Shown: positions 16,439-25,911, counted from the first letter of the stretch. The stretch: DNA of 64,000 nt from Allobosea thiooxidans (GCF_900168195.1 NZ_FUYX01000019.1:1-64000); one strand, 5' to 3'. Notes: generated by a model from the letters alone, not told the origin. Numbers and translations: made by a program.

Positions 16439-17254
16439 ATGGGCAAGGTCATCGTGGTCACATCCGGCAAGGGCGGCGTCGGCAAGACGACGTCCTCGGC
16501 GGCGCTCGGCGCAGCGCTGGCGCGCAACGGCGAGAAGGTCGTCGTCGTCGACTTCGATGTCGGCCTACGCAATCTCGATCTCGTCATGGGTGCCGAGCGT
16601 CGGGTGGTCTACGACCTCGTCAACGTGATCCAGGGCGAAGCCAAGCTGACGCAGGCGCTGATCCGCGACAAGCGGCTCGAGACGCTCTACCTGCTGCCGG
16701 CCTCGCAGACCCGCGACAAGGACAATCTGACGGCCGAAGGCGTCGAGAAGGTCATCGGCGCGCTGAAACAGGCCTTCGACTGGGTCATCTGCGACAGCCC
16801 CGCAGGCATCGAGCGCGGCGCCACGCTCGCCATGCGCCATGCGGACGTCGCCATCGTCGTGACCAACCCCGAGGTCTCCTCGGTCCGTGACTCCGACCGC
16901 ATCATCGGCCTGCTCGACTCCAAGACGCTGAAGGCCGAGAGCGGCGAGCGCATGGAGAAGCACCTTCTCCTCACCCGCTACGACCCGCTCCGCGCGGAGC
17001 GCGGCGACATGCTGAAGGTCGACGACGTCCTCGAGATCCTGTCGATCCCGCTCCTCGGCATCGTCCCGGAGAGCATGGACGTGCTGCGGGCCTCCAATGT
17101 CGGCTCGCCGGTGACGCTCGCCGACGAGCGCAGCGCCCCGGCGGTCGCCTATTTCGAAGCCGCGCGCCGGCTCCGGGGCGAAGCTCTGCCGGTGGCGGTT
17201 CCCGGCGAGAAACGCGGCTTCTTCGGCAAGTTCTTCGGAAGGAAAGCGGCATGA
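16439..17254 (+). CDS. minD: Septum site-determining ATPase MinD
   Basis: Membrane-associated ParA/MinD ATPase, 271 aa. The deviant Walker A GKGGVGKTT occupies residues 10-18, DFDVGLRNLD and the Walker B region ICDSPAGIE follow, and the C-terminus (GFFGKFFGRK) forms the amphipathic membrane-targeting helix. It recruits MinC to the membrane and oscillates with MinE. Its start is preceded by AGGAGAGG. The stop overlaps minE by four bases (ATGA). Confidence 0.97.
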   Translation: MGKVIVVTSGKGGVGKTTSSAALGAALARNGEKVVVVDFDVGLRNLDLVMGAERRVVYDLVNVIQGEAKLTQALIRDKRLETLYLLPASQTRDKDNLTAEGVEKVIGALKQAFDWVICDSPAGIERGATLAMRHADVAIVVTNPEVSSVRDSDRIIGLLDSKTLKAESGERMEKHLLLTRYDPLRAERGDMLKVDDVLEILSIPLLGIVPESMDVLRASNVGSPVTLADERSAPAVAYFEAARRLRGEALPVAVPGEKRGFFGKFFGRKAA

Positions 17255-17514
17255 ATCTGCTTCGTCTTTTCTCCCGCTCCCAGTCGGCTCCCGCCGCGCG
17301 CGAGCGATTGCAGGTGCTCCTTGCCCATGAGCGCGCCTCCGTCGGCGATTCGGACCTCGTCACCAAGCTCCGCGACGAGATCCTGCGCGCCATCTCGAAG
17401 CACATGCAGGTCGACGACGAGAAGGTCAGCGTCCGCATGGAGCGCGGTGCCAAGGTCTCGACGCTCGCGGTCGACATCGAGATTCCGTTCGACGCCGGCA
17501 AGAAGGCGGCCTGA
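17251..17514 (+). CDS. minE: Cell division topological specificity factor MinE
   Basis: Stimulates MinD ATPase and restricts MinC action to the poles, 87 aa. The N-terminal segment MNLLRLFSRSQ and the MinD-contact region ARERLQVLLAHERAS (residues ~16-30) are typical; the C-terminal topological domain includes MQVDDEKVSVRMERG. It overlaps minD by ATGA and closes the operon. Confidence 0.96.
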   Translation: MNLLRLFSRSQSAPAARERLQVLLAHERASVGDSDLVTKLRDEILRAISKHMQVDDEKVSVRMERGAKVSTLAVDIEIPFDAGKKAA

Positions 17515-17625
17515 GCGCCGTTTTTCGGGAAGACACAGGGACGGGCGGCAGGGCTCAGCCGGCGCCCGCCCCGCCATTGCAAGCCGCCGCCCGGTCTCGA
17601 CGATGACCGCGGCAAGCCGGATGGC

Positions 17626-18594
17626 TCAGGCCGCGGAATCGGCCGCCAGGGGCTGCGGCCTGCAGCCCCGCAGCAAGCCACCCGGCATCAAGACCAGATC
17701 GTCCCTGGCCAGCAGCTCCGCCAGCCAATCGACGAAGACCCGCACCTTGTTGCTGAGGTGGCGATTCGGCGGATAGACGATGTGCAGCGGCTTCGGCGCC
17801 GTGCACCAGTCCAGGAGCAGCGGCACGAGGCGCCCATCCGCGATCGGGGCGCGAGCCATGAAGGTCGGCAACTGCATGATGCCGTGGCCCGCGAGCCCGG
17901 CGGCGAGATAGCCCATGCCGTCATTGAGCGCGACCGTGTAGCGCCCGCTGACCTCGATCGTCTCGCTGCGGTTCTGATAGACCATCGGCAGCACGCGGCC
18001 GCCAAGCGCCGGCCGATAGGCGACGATCTGGTGCCCGTTCTCGATGTCGCGCGGATGCGAGGGCGTGCCGAAGCGGGCCAGATAATCGGGCGTCGCGCAG
18101 GTGATGAGCTGCATCTCGCCGACCCGCCGCGCGATCAGGCTCTGATCGGCGATCTCGCCCGCACGCACGGCGCAGTCCAGGTTCTCGCCGATAAGATCGG
18201 CAGCGCGGTCGCTCAGGCCGAGATCAAGCTGGATATCGGGATAGCGCGCATGGAACTCGTGCAGCGCCGGGATGATCACCGAGATCGCCAGGGAAGAGCT
18301 GCAATCGACCCTGAGTCGCCCGCTCGGCCGGGCCTGCGCCAGCGTGAGACTCGTGTCGAGCTCGGAGAGTTCGTCGAGCAGGCGCAGCGCCCGCTCGTAA
18401 TAGGCCGCGCCGTCCATGGTCACGGACACGCGCCGCGTCGTCCGGTTCAAGAGCTTGGCACGCAGATGCGCTTCCAGCTGCTGGATCAGCTTGGTCACGG
18501 TCGGCTTCGGCATGTCCAGGAGATCGGCGGCCCGCGTGAAGGTCCCGGTCTCGACGACCCGCACGAAGGCCCGCATCGCGGCAAGCTGGTCCAT
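17626..18594 (-). CDS. LysR-family regulator, likely controls the RND efflux operon
   Basis: LTTR of 322 aa. The N-terminus MDQLAAMRAFVRVVETGTFTRAADLL with MPKPTVTKLIQQLEAHL is the winged helix, of the CrgA/AaeR-like type; the effector domain follows. Two cysteines lie in the effector domain. It is divergent from the hydrolase-adaptor-RND genes, and the 109-bp gap contains an inverted repeat (18605-18626). It most likely senses an efflux substrate. Confidence 0.93.
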   Translation of the reverse strand: MDQLAAMRAFVRVVETGTFTRAADLLDMPKPTVTKLIQQLEAHLRAKLLNRTTRRVSVTMDGAAYYERALRLLDELSELDTSLTLAQARPSGRLRVDCSSSLAISVIIPALHEFHARYPDIQLDLGLSDRAADLIGENLDCAVRAGEIADQSLIARRVGEMQLITCATPDYLARFGTPSHPRDIENGHQIVAYRPALGGRVLPMVYQNRSETIEVSGRYTVALNDGMGYLAAGLAGHGIMQLPTFMARAPIADGRLVPLLLDWCTAPKPLHIVYPPNRHLSNKVRVFVDWLAELLARDDLVLMPGGLLRGCRPQPLAADSAA

Positions 18595-18604
18595 GTGCCC
18601 TCGG

Positions 18605-18626
18605 ATTGTTTCCGTATGTGAACAAT
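18605..18626. promoter_or_regulatory. Candidate LysR operator between the regulator and the efflux genes
   Basis: ATTGTT and AACAAT arms separated by 10 bp, 10 bp before the LysR start. The centred symmetry and location in the divergent gap fit an LTTR recognition site. Confidence 0.55.
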
Positions 18627-18703
18627 GAATGAGCTGATAGCGTATTTATTCCAAAATGCCGATTCACTATCTCATGCTGCAACGCAACAGCGAGGGTGAG
18701 CCC

Positions 18704-19540
18704 ATGCCCGCGATCGCCGCGCAGAGATTACAACCGGTCCTCTCCGTTTTCTGGCGGGAGGAAATCCTGAGCGCCCGTGGGGAGACCTTCACAGGCCGCC
18801 TCTACGTTCCCGCCGAGGTTCCGGACAATGCCGGCCTGGTGCTGCACCTGCATGGCGGCCACTTCAACAGCGGCTCGCCGGCCGAGGGGCAAGCCGTCGC
18901 CACGGCGTTGACGGAAGCCGGTGCGGTCGTGTTCTCGCTTTCCTATCCGCTCGCGCCGGTGCAGCGCTTCCCCGAGACGCTGGAGCGCATCTATGCAGCG
19001 CTCGAGGCTCTTGCCAGGGGGCGCAATCGCTGGGCGACGCGCGGCGCTCCGCTCTACATCGCCGGCGAGGAAGCCGGCGGCAATCTCGCTGCGGCGCTCG
19101 CCATGATGGCGCGCGATCGCGGCGGCCCCGACCTCGCCGGCCAGATCCTGTTTTCGCCGATGCTCGACGCCTGCCTCGGCACCGCTTCGCTGCGCGGCGC
19201 GCAGGCCGGCCCGGTCGGCTGCCGCTGGGCCGATGGCTGGGCGGATTATCTCGGCACGCCCGAGCGTGCCGCCCACCCCTACGCGGCTCCGCTCCAGGCG
19301 ACACGCCTCGCCGGCCTGCCGCCGGCCCTGCTGATCAGCGGGCAGGACGACCCGATGCGCGACGAGGCGGCGCAATATGCCGCCCGCCTCGGCCAGTCCG
19401 GCATCGCCGTCCGCCATGTCGAGTTCTCCGCGCCGACGCGCTGGCCGCAGGCCTATGCCGATGCGGCGGAGGAAGGCTCATGTCTCTGCAAGAGCTGCGG
19501 CGAGATCGCCGCTTTCTATGAACGGACCGCGCCCTCCTAA
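18704..19540 (+). CDS. Alpha/beta-hydrolase-fold protein with the nucleophile serine missing
   Basis: HSL-like alpha/beta-hydrolase fold, 278 aa from the ATG at 18704, which has GAGGGTGAG upstream; the earlier ATG at 18656 lacks a ribosome site. The oxyanion motif HGG (residues 50-52) is intact, but the nucleophile elbow, normally G-D-S-A-G-G, reads GEEAGG (121-126), so Glu replaces Ser. The DDP acid region (SGQDDPMRDEA) is kept. No convincing catalytic His is seen near the end, which instead has SCLCKSCG. Classical esterase activity is unlikely; it may be a binding or scaffold protein, or use altered chemistry. First gene of the efflux unit. Confidence 0.82.
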   Translation: MPAIAAQRLQPVLSVFWREEILSARGETFTGRLYVPAEVPDNAGLVLHLHGGHFNSGSPAEGQAVATALTEAGAVVFSLSYPLAPVQRFPETLERIYAALEALARGRNRWATRGAPLYIAGEEAGGNLAAALAMMARDRGGPDLAGQILFSPMLDACLGTASLRGAQAGPVGCRWADGWADYLGTPERAAHPYAAPLQATRLAGLPPALLISGQDDPMRDEAAQYAARLGQSGIAVRHVEFSAPTRWPQAYADAAEEGSCLCKSCGEIAAFYERTAPS

Positions 19541-19591
19541 CGCGCCCTCTTTTCCAAGCACTCCGATCATTTTCAAGGAAGGACCGACCCT

Positions 19592-20791
19592 ATGATTCAG
19601 GGAACGAACCGTCGCGGCCTCCTGGCCGGCCTCACCGCGTCCGTGGCGCTGACCGCCATCACGGTCTTTGCGCTCTCCGGCACCCGGGCGCAGGGCGATA
19701 CCGCGCCTGCTGCCCCGCCTGCCGTCCCAGTCTCCGTTGCGACTGTCGAGGCGCGCGAGATCGTGCCCTGGGCGGAATTCTCCGGGCGGCTCGAGGCGAT
19801 CGAGCGCGTCGAGCTGCGTTCACGCGTCTCCGGCGTGGTCGAGGCCGTGCATTTCCGCGAGGGCAATCTGGTGAAGCAGGGCGACCTGCTCGTCAGCATC
19901 GACCAGGCGCCCTATCTGGCCGAGCTCGAGCGCGTGCAGGCGCAGGTTCTCGCCGCCCAGGCGCGCGTCGCCCTCGCCGAAAGCGAGAACGAACGCGGCC
20001 AGCAGCTCATCGCCAGCCGCAACCTCTCGCAGCGCGATCTCGATACCCGCGTCAACGCGCTCCGCGAGGCGCAGGCCAATCTCCGCGCCGCCGAGGCCGC
20101 GCGCCGGACGGCGCAGCTCAACCTCGACTACACCCAGATCCGCGCCCCGATCAGCGGCCGCATCGGCCGGCTCGACGTCACCGTCGGCAACCTGATCGCG
20201 GCCGGTGGGCAGGTCCTGACCTCGCTGCTCTCGGTCGATCCGATCTATGCCGCCTTCAATGCGGACGAGCGCAGCCTGCTCGACGCGCTCGCCTCGCTGC
20301 CGGACGGTTCGCGCGCGCTGGAGCAGATCCCGGTCAAGCTGACCACCGCTACGGCCGAGCAGGCGAGCTTCAGCGGCCGGCTGCATTTCGTCGACAACGG
20401 CATCGACGGCGCCAGCGGCACGGTGCGCGTGCGCGCCAAGCTCGACAATCCCGACGGCAAGCTGATGCCCGGCCAGTTCGTCCGGGTGCAGCTCGGGCAG
20501 GCCAAGGCCGAGCCCCGGCTCGTCATCAACGAGCGCGCCGTCGGCACCGACCAGAACAAGAAGTTCGTCTTCGTGGTCGGCGACGACGGCAAGGCCGCAT
20601 GGCGCGAAGTCTCGCTTGGAGCCGCCCATGACGGGTTGCGCGTCGTCACCGCCGGGCTGAAGGCCGGCGAGCGCATCATCGTCAACGGGCTCCAGCGGGT
20701 GCGGCCAGGCGCGACCGTGGCGCCGGAGCCAGTGGCCATGGCCGAGAAGAGCGAGCTCAGGAAGCCTGCGACCGAGCTCGCGCAACACTGA
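19592..20791 (+). CDS. RND efflux periplasmic adaptor (membrane fusion protein)
   Basis: HlyD/AcrA-like adaptor, 399 aa. An N-terminal membrane-anchor or signal segment (RRGLLAGLTASVALTAITV) is followed by the lipoyl half VEAREIVPWAEFSGRLEA, a coiled-coil hairpin rich in Ala/Glu/Arg, the second lipoyl half DYTQIRAPISGRIGRLDV, and the beta-barrel and membrane-proximal domains. It links the inner-membrane pump encoded next to an outer-membrane channel, which is not encoded here. RBS AAGGAAGG precedes the start. It is 75 bp before the pump gene. Confidence 0.94.
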   Translation: MIQGTNRRGLLAGLTASVALTAITVFALSGTRAQGDTAPAAPPAVPVSVATVEAREIVPWAEFSGRLEAIERVELRSRVSGVVEAVHFREGNLVKQGDLLVSIDQAPYLAELERVQAQVLAAQARVALAESENERGQQLIASRNLSQRDLDTRVNALREAQANLRAAEAARRTAQLNLDYTQIRAPISGRIGRLDVTVGNLIAAGGQVLTSLLSVDPIYAAFNADERSLLDALASLPDGSRALEQIPVKLTTATAEQASFSGRLHFVDNGIDGASGTVRVRAKLDNPDGKLMPGQFVRVQLGQAKAEPRLVINERAVGTDQNKKFVFVVGDDGKAAWREVSLGAAHDGLRVVTAGLKAGERIIVNGLQRVRPGATVAPEPVAMAEKSELRKPATELAQH

Positions 20792-20866
20792 ATTCAACGA
20801 TCGGCTGCGGGTGCCGCGAAGCGGGCCCGCAGCCGCAAGCATAAGCCGCTCGAAAGGGGGCGCCCC

Positions 20867-23800
20867 ATGAACCTCTCCAAGTTCTTCATCGACCGGCCGA
20901 TCTTCGCGGCGGTCCTCTCCGTCCTGATCTTCGTGGCCGGGCTGCTCTCGATCAGGGCCCTGCCGATCTCCGAATATCCGGAAGTCGTTCCGCCGACGGT
21001 CGTCGTGCGGGCGCAATATCCCGGCGCGAGCCCGCGCGTGATCGCCGAGACGGTGGCGACGCCGATCGAGGAACAGATCAACGGCGTCGAGGGCATGCTC
21101 TACATGTCGAGCCAGGCGACCACCGACGGGCAGATGACGCTGAACGTCACCTTCCGGCTCGGCACCGACCCGGACAAGGCGCAGCAGCTCGTGCAGAACC
21201 GCGTCAGCCAGGCCGAGCCGCGGCTGCCCGAGGAGGTGCGCCGGCTCGGCATCACCACGGTCAAGAGCTCGCCGGACCTGACGATGGTGGTGCACATCAC
21301 CTCGCCGAACGGCCGCTACGACATGACCTATCTGCGCAATTACGCGGTGCTGAACGTCAAGGACAGGCTCGCCCGCATCGATGGCGTCGGCCAGGTCCAG
21401 CTCTTCGGCTCGGGCGACTATTCGATGCGCGTCTGGCTCGATCCCCAGAAGGTCGCCGAGCACGGGCTCTCGCCCGGCGACGTGGTGCGCGAGATCCGCG
21501 CCCAGAACGTCCAGGCCGCGGCCGGCGTGATCGGCGCCTCGCCGAACGCGCCGGGCCTCGATCTGCAGCTTTCGGTCAACGCCCAGGGGCGGCTCCAGAC
21601 CGAGGAGCAGTTCGGCGAGATCATCGTCAAGACCGGCGCCGATGGCGCCGTCGTGCGGCTGAAGGACATTGCCCGCATCGAGCTCGGCGCGGCGGAATAC
21701 GCCCTGCGTTCGCTGCTGAACGGCAAGTCGGCCGTCGCCGTCCCGGTCTTCCAGGCTCCGGGCTCGAACGCCATCGCGATCGCCGACCGCGTCCAGGAGA
21801 CGATGCGCGAGATCAAGCAGAACATGCCGGAAGGCGTGGACTATTCGATCGTCTACGACACCACCCAGTTCGTGCGCGCCTCGATCAAGGCGGTGATCTC
21901 GACGCTGCTGGAGGCGGTCGCGCTCGTCGTGCTCGTCGTCATCGTCTTCCTGCAGACCTGGCGCGCCTCGATCATCCCGCTCGTCGCCGTGCCGATCTCG
22001 ATCGTCGGCACCTTCGCGGTGATGTATGTCATGGGCTTCTCGATCAACGCGCTGAGCCTCTTCGGGCTGGTGCTCGCCATCGGCATCGTCGTCGACGACG
22101 CGATCGTCGTGGTCGAGAATGTCGAGCGCAATATCGAGAACGGCCTCTCGCCGCGCGAGGCGACCTACAAGGCCATGCGCGAGGTCTCCGGCCCCATCAT
22201 CGCGATCGCGCTGGTGCTGGTCGCCGTCTTTGTGCCGCTCGCCTTCATCTCCGGCCTGACCGGCCAGTTCTACCGCCAGTTCGCGCTCACCATCGCGATC
22301 TCGACGGTGATCTCGGCCATCAATTCGCTGACGCTGTCGCCGGCGCTGGCTGCGCTGCTGCTCAAGGGCCACCACGCCCCCAAGGACGCGCTGACCCGCC
22401 TCATGGACCGGGTGTTCGGCTGGTTCTTTCGTGCCTTCAACCGCTTCTTCAACCGTTCGTCCGAGGCCTATGGCCGCGGCGTGCGGCGGGTGATCTCGCA
22501 TCGCGCGGTCATGCTCGCGGTCTATGTCGTGCTGCTCGGCGCGACGGGCGTGCTGTTCAAGGCCGTGCCGAGCGGCTTCGTGCCGGGCCAGGACAAGCAA
22601 TATCTCGTGGGCTTCGCCCAGCTGCCGGACGCCGCGACCCTCGACCGGACGGAGGATGTCATCCGCCGCATGGACGAGATCGCTCTCAAGCATCCGGGCG
22701 TCGAGAACGCGATCTCCTTCCCCGGCCTCTCGATCAACGGCTTCACCAACTCGTCGAACTCCGGCATCGTCTTCGTCGGCTTGAAGCCCTTCGAACAGCG
22801 CAAGGACCCGTCGCTCAGCGGCAACGCCATCGCCGCCGATCTGAACAAGCAGTTCGGCGGCATCAAGGAAGCCTTCATCGCGATGTTCCCGCCGCCGCCC
22901 GTCCAGGGCCTCGGCACGATCGGCGGCTTCAAGCTGCAGATCGAGGATCGCGCCGGCTTGGGCTATGCCGCGCTGGACGAGGCGACCAAGGCTTTCATGG
23001 CCAAGGCCGGGCAGGCGCCGGAAATCGCCGGCATGTTCTCGAGCTTCCAGGTCAATGTTCCGCAGCTCTATGCCGATATCGACCGCACCAAGGCCCGCCA
23101 GCTCGGCGTGCCCGTGACCGAGGTGTTCGACACGCTGCAGACCTATCTCGGCTCGACCTATGTCAACGACTTCAACCGCTTCGGCCGAACCTACAGCGTC
23201 CGCGCCCAGGCCGACGCGCCTTTCCGGGCCCAGCCCGAGCATATCGGCCAGCTCAAGGTGCGCTCGACATCCGGCGAGATGATCCCGCTCAGCGCGGTGC
23301 TGAACGTGCGCACCGATTCCGGGCCGGAACGCGCCATGCGCTACAACGGCTTCCTCTCGGCCGACATCAATGCCGGCGCGGCGCCCGGCTTCTCCTCGGG
23401 ACAGGCGCAAGCTGCGGTGGAGCGCATCGCGGCCGAGACCCTGCCCAAGGGCTTCGCCTTCGAATGGACCGAGCTGACCTATCAGGAGATCCTGGCCGGC
23501 AATTCGGCGGTGATCGTGTTCCCGGTGGCGATCCTGCTCGTCTTCCTGGTGCTGGCCGCCCAGTACGAGAGCATGACCCTGCCGATCGCGATCCTGCTGA
23601 TCATCCCGATGGGCCTGCTCGCGGCGCTGACCGGCGTCTGGCTCTCGGGCGGCGACAACAACGTCTTCACCCAGATCGGCCTCGTCGTGCTGGTCGGGCT
23701 ATCGGCCAAGAACGCCATCCTGATCGTCGAATTCGCCAGGGAGCTCGAATTCGAAGGCAGGACGCCGGTCCAGGCAGCGATCGAAGCCAGCCGCCTGCGC

Positions 23801-24046
23801 CTGCGTCCCATCCTGATGACCTCGCTCGCCTTCGTCATGGGCGTGGTGCCGCTGGTGATCTCGACCGGGGCCGGCGCCGAGATGCGGCAGGCCATGGGCA
23901 TCGCGGTCTTCGCCGGCATGATCGGCGTCACCGCCTTCGGCATCTTCCTGACGCCGGTCTTCTACGTGCTGATGCGCAAGCTCGCGGGCAACCGCCCGCT
24001 CGCCCGGCACGATATCGAAGCGCCGGCGCTGCAGGCGGCGGAGTAG
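20867..24046 (+). CDS. RND efflux pump inner-membrane transporter (HAE1 family)
   Basis: Proton-driven multidrug pump subunit, 1059 aa, the expected AcrB-like length. It begins MNLSKFFIDRPIFAAVLSVL, has the first large periplasmic loop, the TM4 proton-relay segment with the Asp pair (GIVVDDAIVVVENVERN), a second large loop, and the conserved AQYESMTLPIAI near the second half. GAAEYALRS and PGASPRVIAETV are HAE1 signatures. It pairs with the upstream adaptor; export substrates are unknown. A terminator hairpin follows. Confidence 0.95.
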   Translation: MNLSKFFIDRPIFAAVLSVLIFVAGLLSIRALPISEYPEVVPPTVVVRAQYPGASPRVIAETVATPIEEQINGVEGMLYMSSQATTDGQMTLNVTFRLGTDPDKAQQLVQNRVSQAEPRLPEEVRRLGITTVKSSPDLTMVVHITSPNGRYDMTYLRNYAVLNVKDRLARIDGVGQVQLFGSGDYSMRVWLDPQKVAEHGLSPGDVVREIRAQNVQAAAGVIGASPNAPGLDLQLSVNAQGRLQTEEQFGEIIVKTGADGAVVRLKDIARIELGAAEYALRSLLNGKSAVAVPVFQAPGSNAIAIADRVQETMREIKQNMPEGVDYSIVYDTTQFVRASIKAVISTLLEAVALVVLVVIVFLQTWRASIIPLVAVPISIVGTFAVMYVMGFSINALSLFGLVLAIGIVVDDAIVVVENVERNIENGLSPREATYKAMREVSGPIIAIALVLVAVFVPLAFISGLTGQFYRQFALTIAISTVISAINSLTLSPALAALLLKGHHAPKDALTRLMDRVFGWFFRAFNRFFNRSSEAYGRGVRRVISHRAVMLAVYVVLLGATGVLFKAVPSGFVPGQDKQYLVGFAQLPDAATLDRTEDVIRRMDEIALKHPGVENAISFPGLSINGFTNSSNSGIVFVGLKPFEQRKDPSLSGNAIAADLNKQFGGIKEAFIAMFPPPPVQGLGTIGGFKLQIEDRAGLGYAALDEATKAFMAKAGQAPEIAGMFSSFQVNVPQLYADIDRTKARQLGVPVTEVFDTLQTYLGSTYVNDFNRFGRTYSVRAQADAPFRAQPEHIGQLKVRSTSGEMIPLSAVLNVRTDSGPERAMRYNGFLSADINAGAAPGFSSGQAQAAVERIAAETLPKGFAFEWTELTYQEILAGNSAVIVFPVAILLVFLVLAAQYESMTLPIAILLIIPMGLLAALTGVWLSGGDNNVFTQIGLVVLVGLSAKNAILIVEFARELEFEGRTPVQAAIEASRLRLRPILMTSLAFVMGVVPLVISTGAGAEMRQAMGIAVFAGMIGVTAFGIFLTPVFYVLMRKLAGNRPLARHDIEAPALQAAE

Positions 24047-24089
24047 AGCGCCGCGGGCCCGCAGTTCCAGCGAGCCGAACAACGATCGC

Positions 24090-24117
24090 AAGGCGCGCCT
24101 CGAAAGGGGCGCGCCTT
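24090..24117 (+). terminator. Hairpin after the RND pump gene
   Basis: A 10-bp perfect stem (AAGGCGCGCC at 24090-24099 with GGCGCGCCTT at 24108-24117), 44 bp after the pump stop. The T-tract is short. Confidence 0.75.
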
Positions 24118-24205
24118 GCTGTCATTGGAGGCGCCGCGGATTGGCATCCGCAGCCATGTCCAGGTCCATGGTCAAGGGGAGTGAGCCATTCACAGACCCA
24201 GCCCA

Positions 24206-24245
24206 GCCCGGCCCGGCCCGGCCCGGCCCGGCCCGGCCCGGCCCG
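24206..24245. repeat. Pentanucleotide tandem repeat (GCCCG)8
   Basis: Eight perfect copies of GCCCG in tandem, with two degenerate units before them. It lies in the gap between the convergent pump and solute-binding-protein genes, between two terminator hairpins. Confidence 0.95.
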
Positions 24246-24264
24246 GCGACAAGGCAGAACGACG

Positions 24265-24296
24265 AAAGACCCGGCGCCGCAAGGCACCGGGTCTTT
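24265..24296 (-). terminator. Terminator after the ABC solute-binding-protein gene
   Basis: A 10-bp stem AAAGACCCGG (24265-24274) with CCGGGTCTTT (24287-24296), 5 bp beyond the stop of the minus-strand gene; the stem ends in a T-run when read in that direction. Confidence 0.8.
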
Positions 24297-24301
24297 CCCC
24301 G

Positions 24302-25861
24302 TCAGGGGGCTTTCGAGACGTTCCAGTAGACCGGGACGCCCGGGGAGAGCAGGCCCTTGAGGCTGGCCTGCTGGCCGCGCACCAGCCAGAACTGCCCGAC
24401 CGGCACATAGGGCACCGTCTCGACGGCGCGCTCCTGGATCTTGCGCGCGATCTGCTTGCGAGCCTCGATATCGGGCGCCATCGTGAACGCGGCGCGCAGC
24501 TTCTCGATCGTCTCGTCGCAGGGCCAGCCGAACCAGGAGTTCTCGCAGTTGGACCGCAGCGCGAGATGGCCGACCGGCTCGGTCATGTCCGGCGCGGCCG
24601 GCCCGGAGGCGAAGGTCGACCAGCCGCCCTGCTCGACCGGGTTCTTGCTGGTGCGCCGGCTCGACAGCGTGCCCCAGTCCATCGCCTGGTAGTCGACATT
24701 GAGGCCGGCATCTCGCATCAGTTGCGAGACGACGAGCGTTTGCGGGGACAGTGCCGTCTCGGTCGCGTCCAGCACCACGATCTTCTCGCCCTTGTAACCG
24801 CTCTCGGCGATCAGCTTCTTGGCCGCGGCGAGGTCCGCCTTCGGCCAGGCCGCATCGGTGAAATAGGGCGAGTCGCACATGTAGAAGGACGGACAGACGG
24901 TGTAGAGCGCCTTGTCGTCGACATAGGCCCGCACCGCCTGCTCCTGGTCGACGAGGTGCAGGATCGCCTGCCGGAGCTTGGGATTGTTGAAGGGCGGCTG
25001 CGACTGGTTCATCCGGAAGACGCCCTGCAGTGCGGCGAGCTTCGAGACGGCGATCTTCGCATTGCCCTTCACCAGCTGGATCATGTCCGGCGGCATTTCC
25101 TCGAAGATGTCGATCTCGCCGGCCTGCAGCGCATTCAGCGCCGTCTGCGCATCCGGCATGATCAGCCATTCGACGCGATCGACATTGGCCAGCTTGCCGC
25201 CGGCGAGACCATCCGGAGCTTCCTTGCGCGGCTGATAGGTCGACGCCTTGGCGTAGACGATCTTCGAGCCCGGCGACCATTGCTCCTTGACCAGCATGAA
25301 GGGGCCGGAGCCGGTCGCGTCGGTGATGTTCTGGTTCGAGGGCGTGGCGGCGATCCGCGCCGGCATGATGACCGGCAGCATCGAGCTCGGCTTGCCGAGC
25401 GCGTCAAGAACGAGGCCCCAGCGATCCTTAAGCACGAGCGTGACCGTCTTCGGGTCGGTGGCGGTCAGTGAGGCGGTATGAGCCGTGAGCTGCTGTCCGA
25501 GGCCGTCGCGCTCGCCCCAGCGCTTCAGCGAGGCGACGACGTCCGTGCTCGTCACCGGCGTGTTGTCATGGAACTTCAGCCCGTCGCGGAGCACGAAGGT
25601 CCAGGTCAGCCCGTCGGGAGAGGTGGTGAAGCTCTCCACCATCTGCGGCTTGATCAGGCCCTTGGCGTCCTGCGCGAAGAGCGTGTCGTAGACCATGTAG
25701 GCGTGGTTGCGGACCATGTAGTCCGAGGTCGTCATCGGATCGAGCGTGCGCAGGTCGCCGAAGGGGCGCACCTTCAGCACCGTCTGGGCGGCGGCCGGCA
25801 GCGCCGCCAGCGACAGCGCGAAGCCGGCCGCCAGCGCCATCCGTCTCGTCAGTCTTCTCAT
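24302..25861 (-). CDS. ABC transporter substrate-binding protein, family 5 (peptide/nickel type)
   Basis: Periplasmic extracytoplasmic binding protein, 519 aa, with a signal peptide (MRRLTRRMALAAGFALSLAA, cleavage after AAAQ; a twin Arg is present). Family 5 features: LKVRPFGDLRTLDPMTTSD at the mature N-terminus, the signature SFTTSPDGLTWTFVLRDGLKFHDNTPVTSTDVV, and GPFMLVKEQWSPGSK. It is the third gene, after the two permeases, on the minus strand. The ligand is unknown; the amidase in the divergent operon suggests a peptide- or amide-type compound. Confidence 0.92.
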   Translation of the reverse strand: MRRLTRRMALAAGFALSLAALPAAAQTVLKVRPFGDLRTLDPMTTSDYMVRNHAYMVYDTLFAQDAKGLIKPQMVESFTTSPDGLTWTFVLRDGLKFHDNTPVTSTDVVASLKRWGERDGLGQQLTAHTASLTATDPKTVTLVLKDRWGLVLDALGKPSSMLPVIMPARIAATPSNQNITDATGSGPFMLVKEQWSPGSKIVYAKASTYQPRKEAPDGLAGGKLANVDRVEWLIMPDAQTALNALQAGEIDIFEEMPPDMIQLVKGNAKIAVSKLAALQGVFRMNQSQPPFNNPKLRQAILHLVDQEQAVRAYVDDKALYTVCPSFYMCDSPYFTDAAWPKADLAAAKKLIAESGYKGEKIVVLDATETALSPQTLVVSQLMRDAGLNVDYQAMDWGTLSSRRTSKNPVEQGGWSTFASGPAAPDMTEPVGHLALRSNCENSWFGWPCDETIEKLRAAFTMAPDIEARKQIARKIQERAVETVPYVPVGQFWLVRGQQASLKGLLSPGVPVYWNVSKAP

Positions 25862-25911
25862 CTCTCCCTCCCTCTGGATCGTCTTGCGGTTCTTGTCGTC
25901 GCTTGCCGGCC

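Noticed and set aside
19820..23410. 1196-codon minus-strand ORF opposite the RND adaptor and pump
   Set aside because: Composition is that of an antisense shadow of high-GC coding DNA; the plus-strand genes have clear family motifs.
24196..24245. CRISPR-like array
   Set aside because: Direct pentamer repeats without spacers; a simple tandem repeat.
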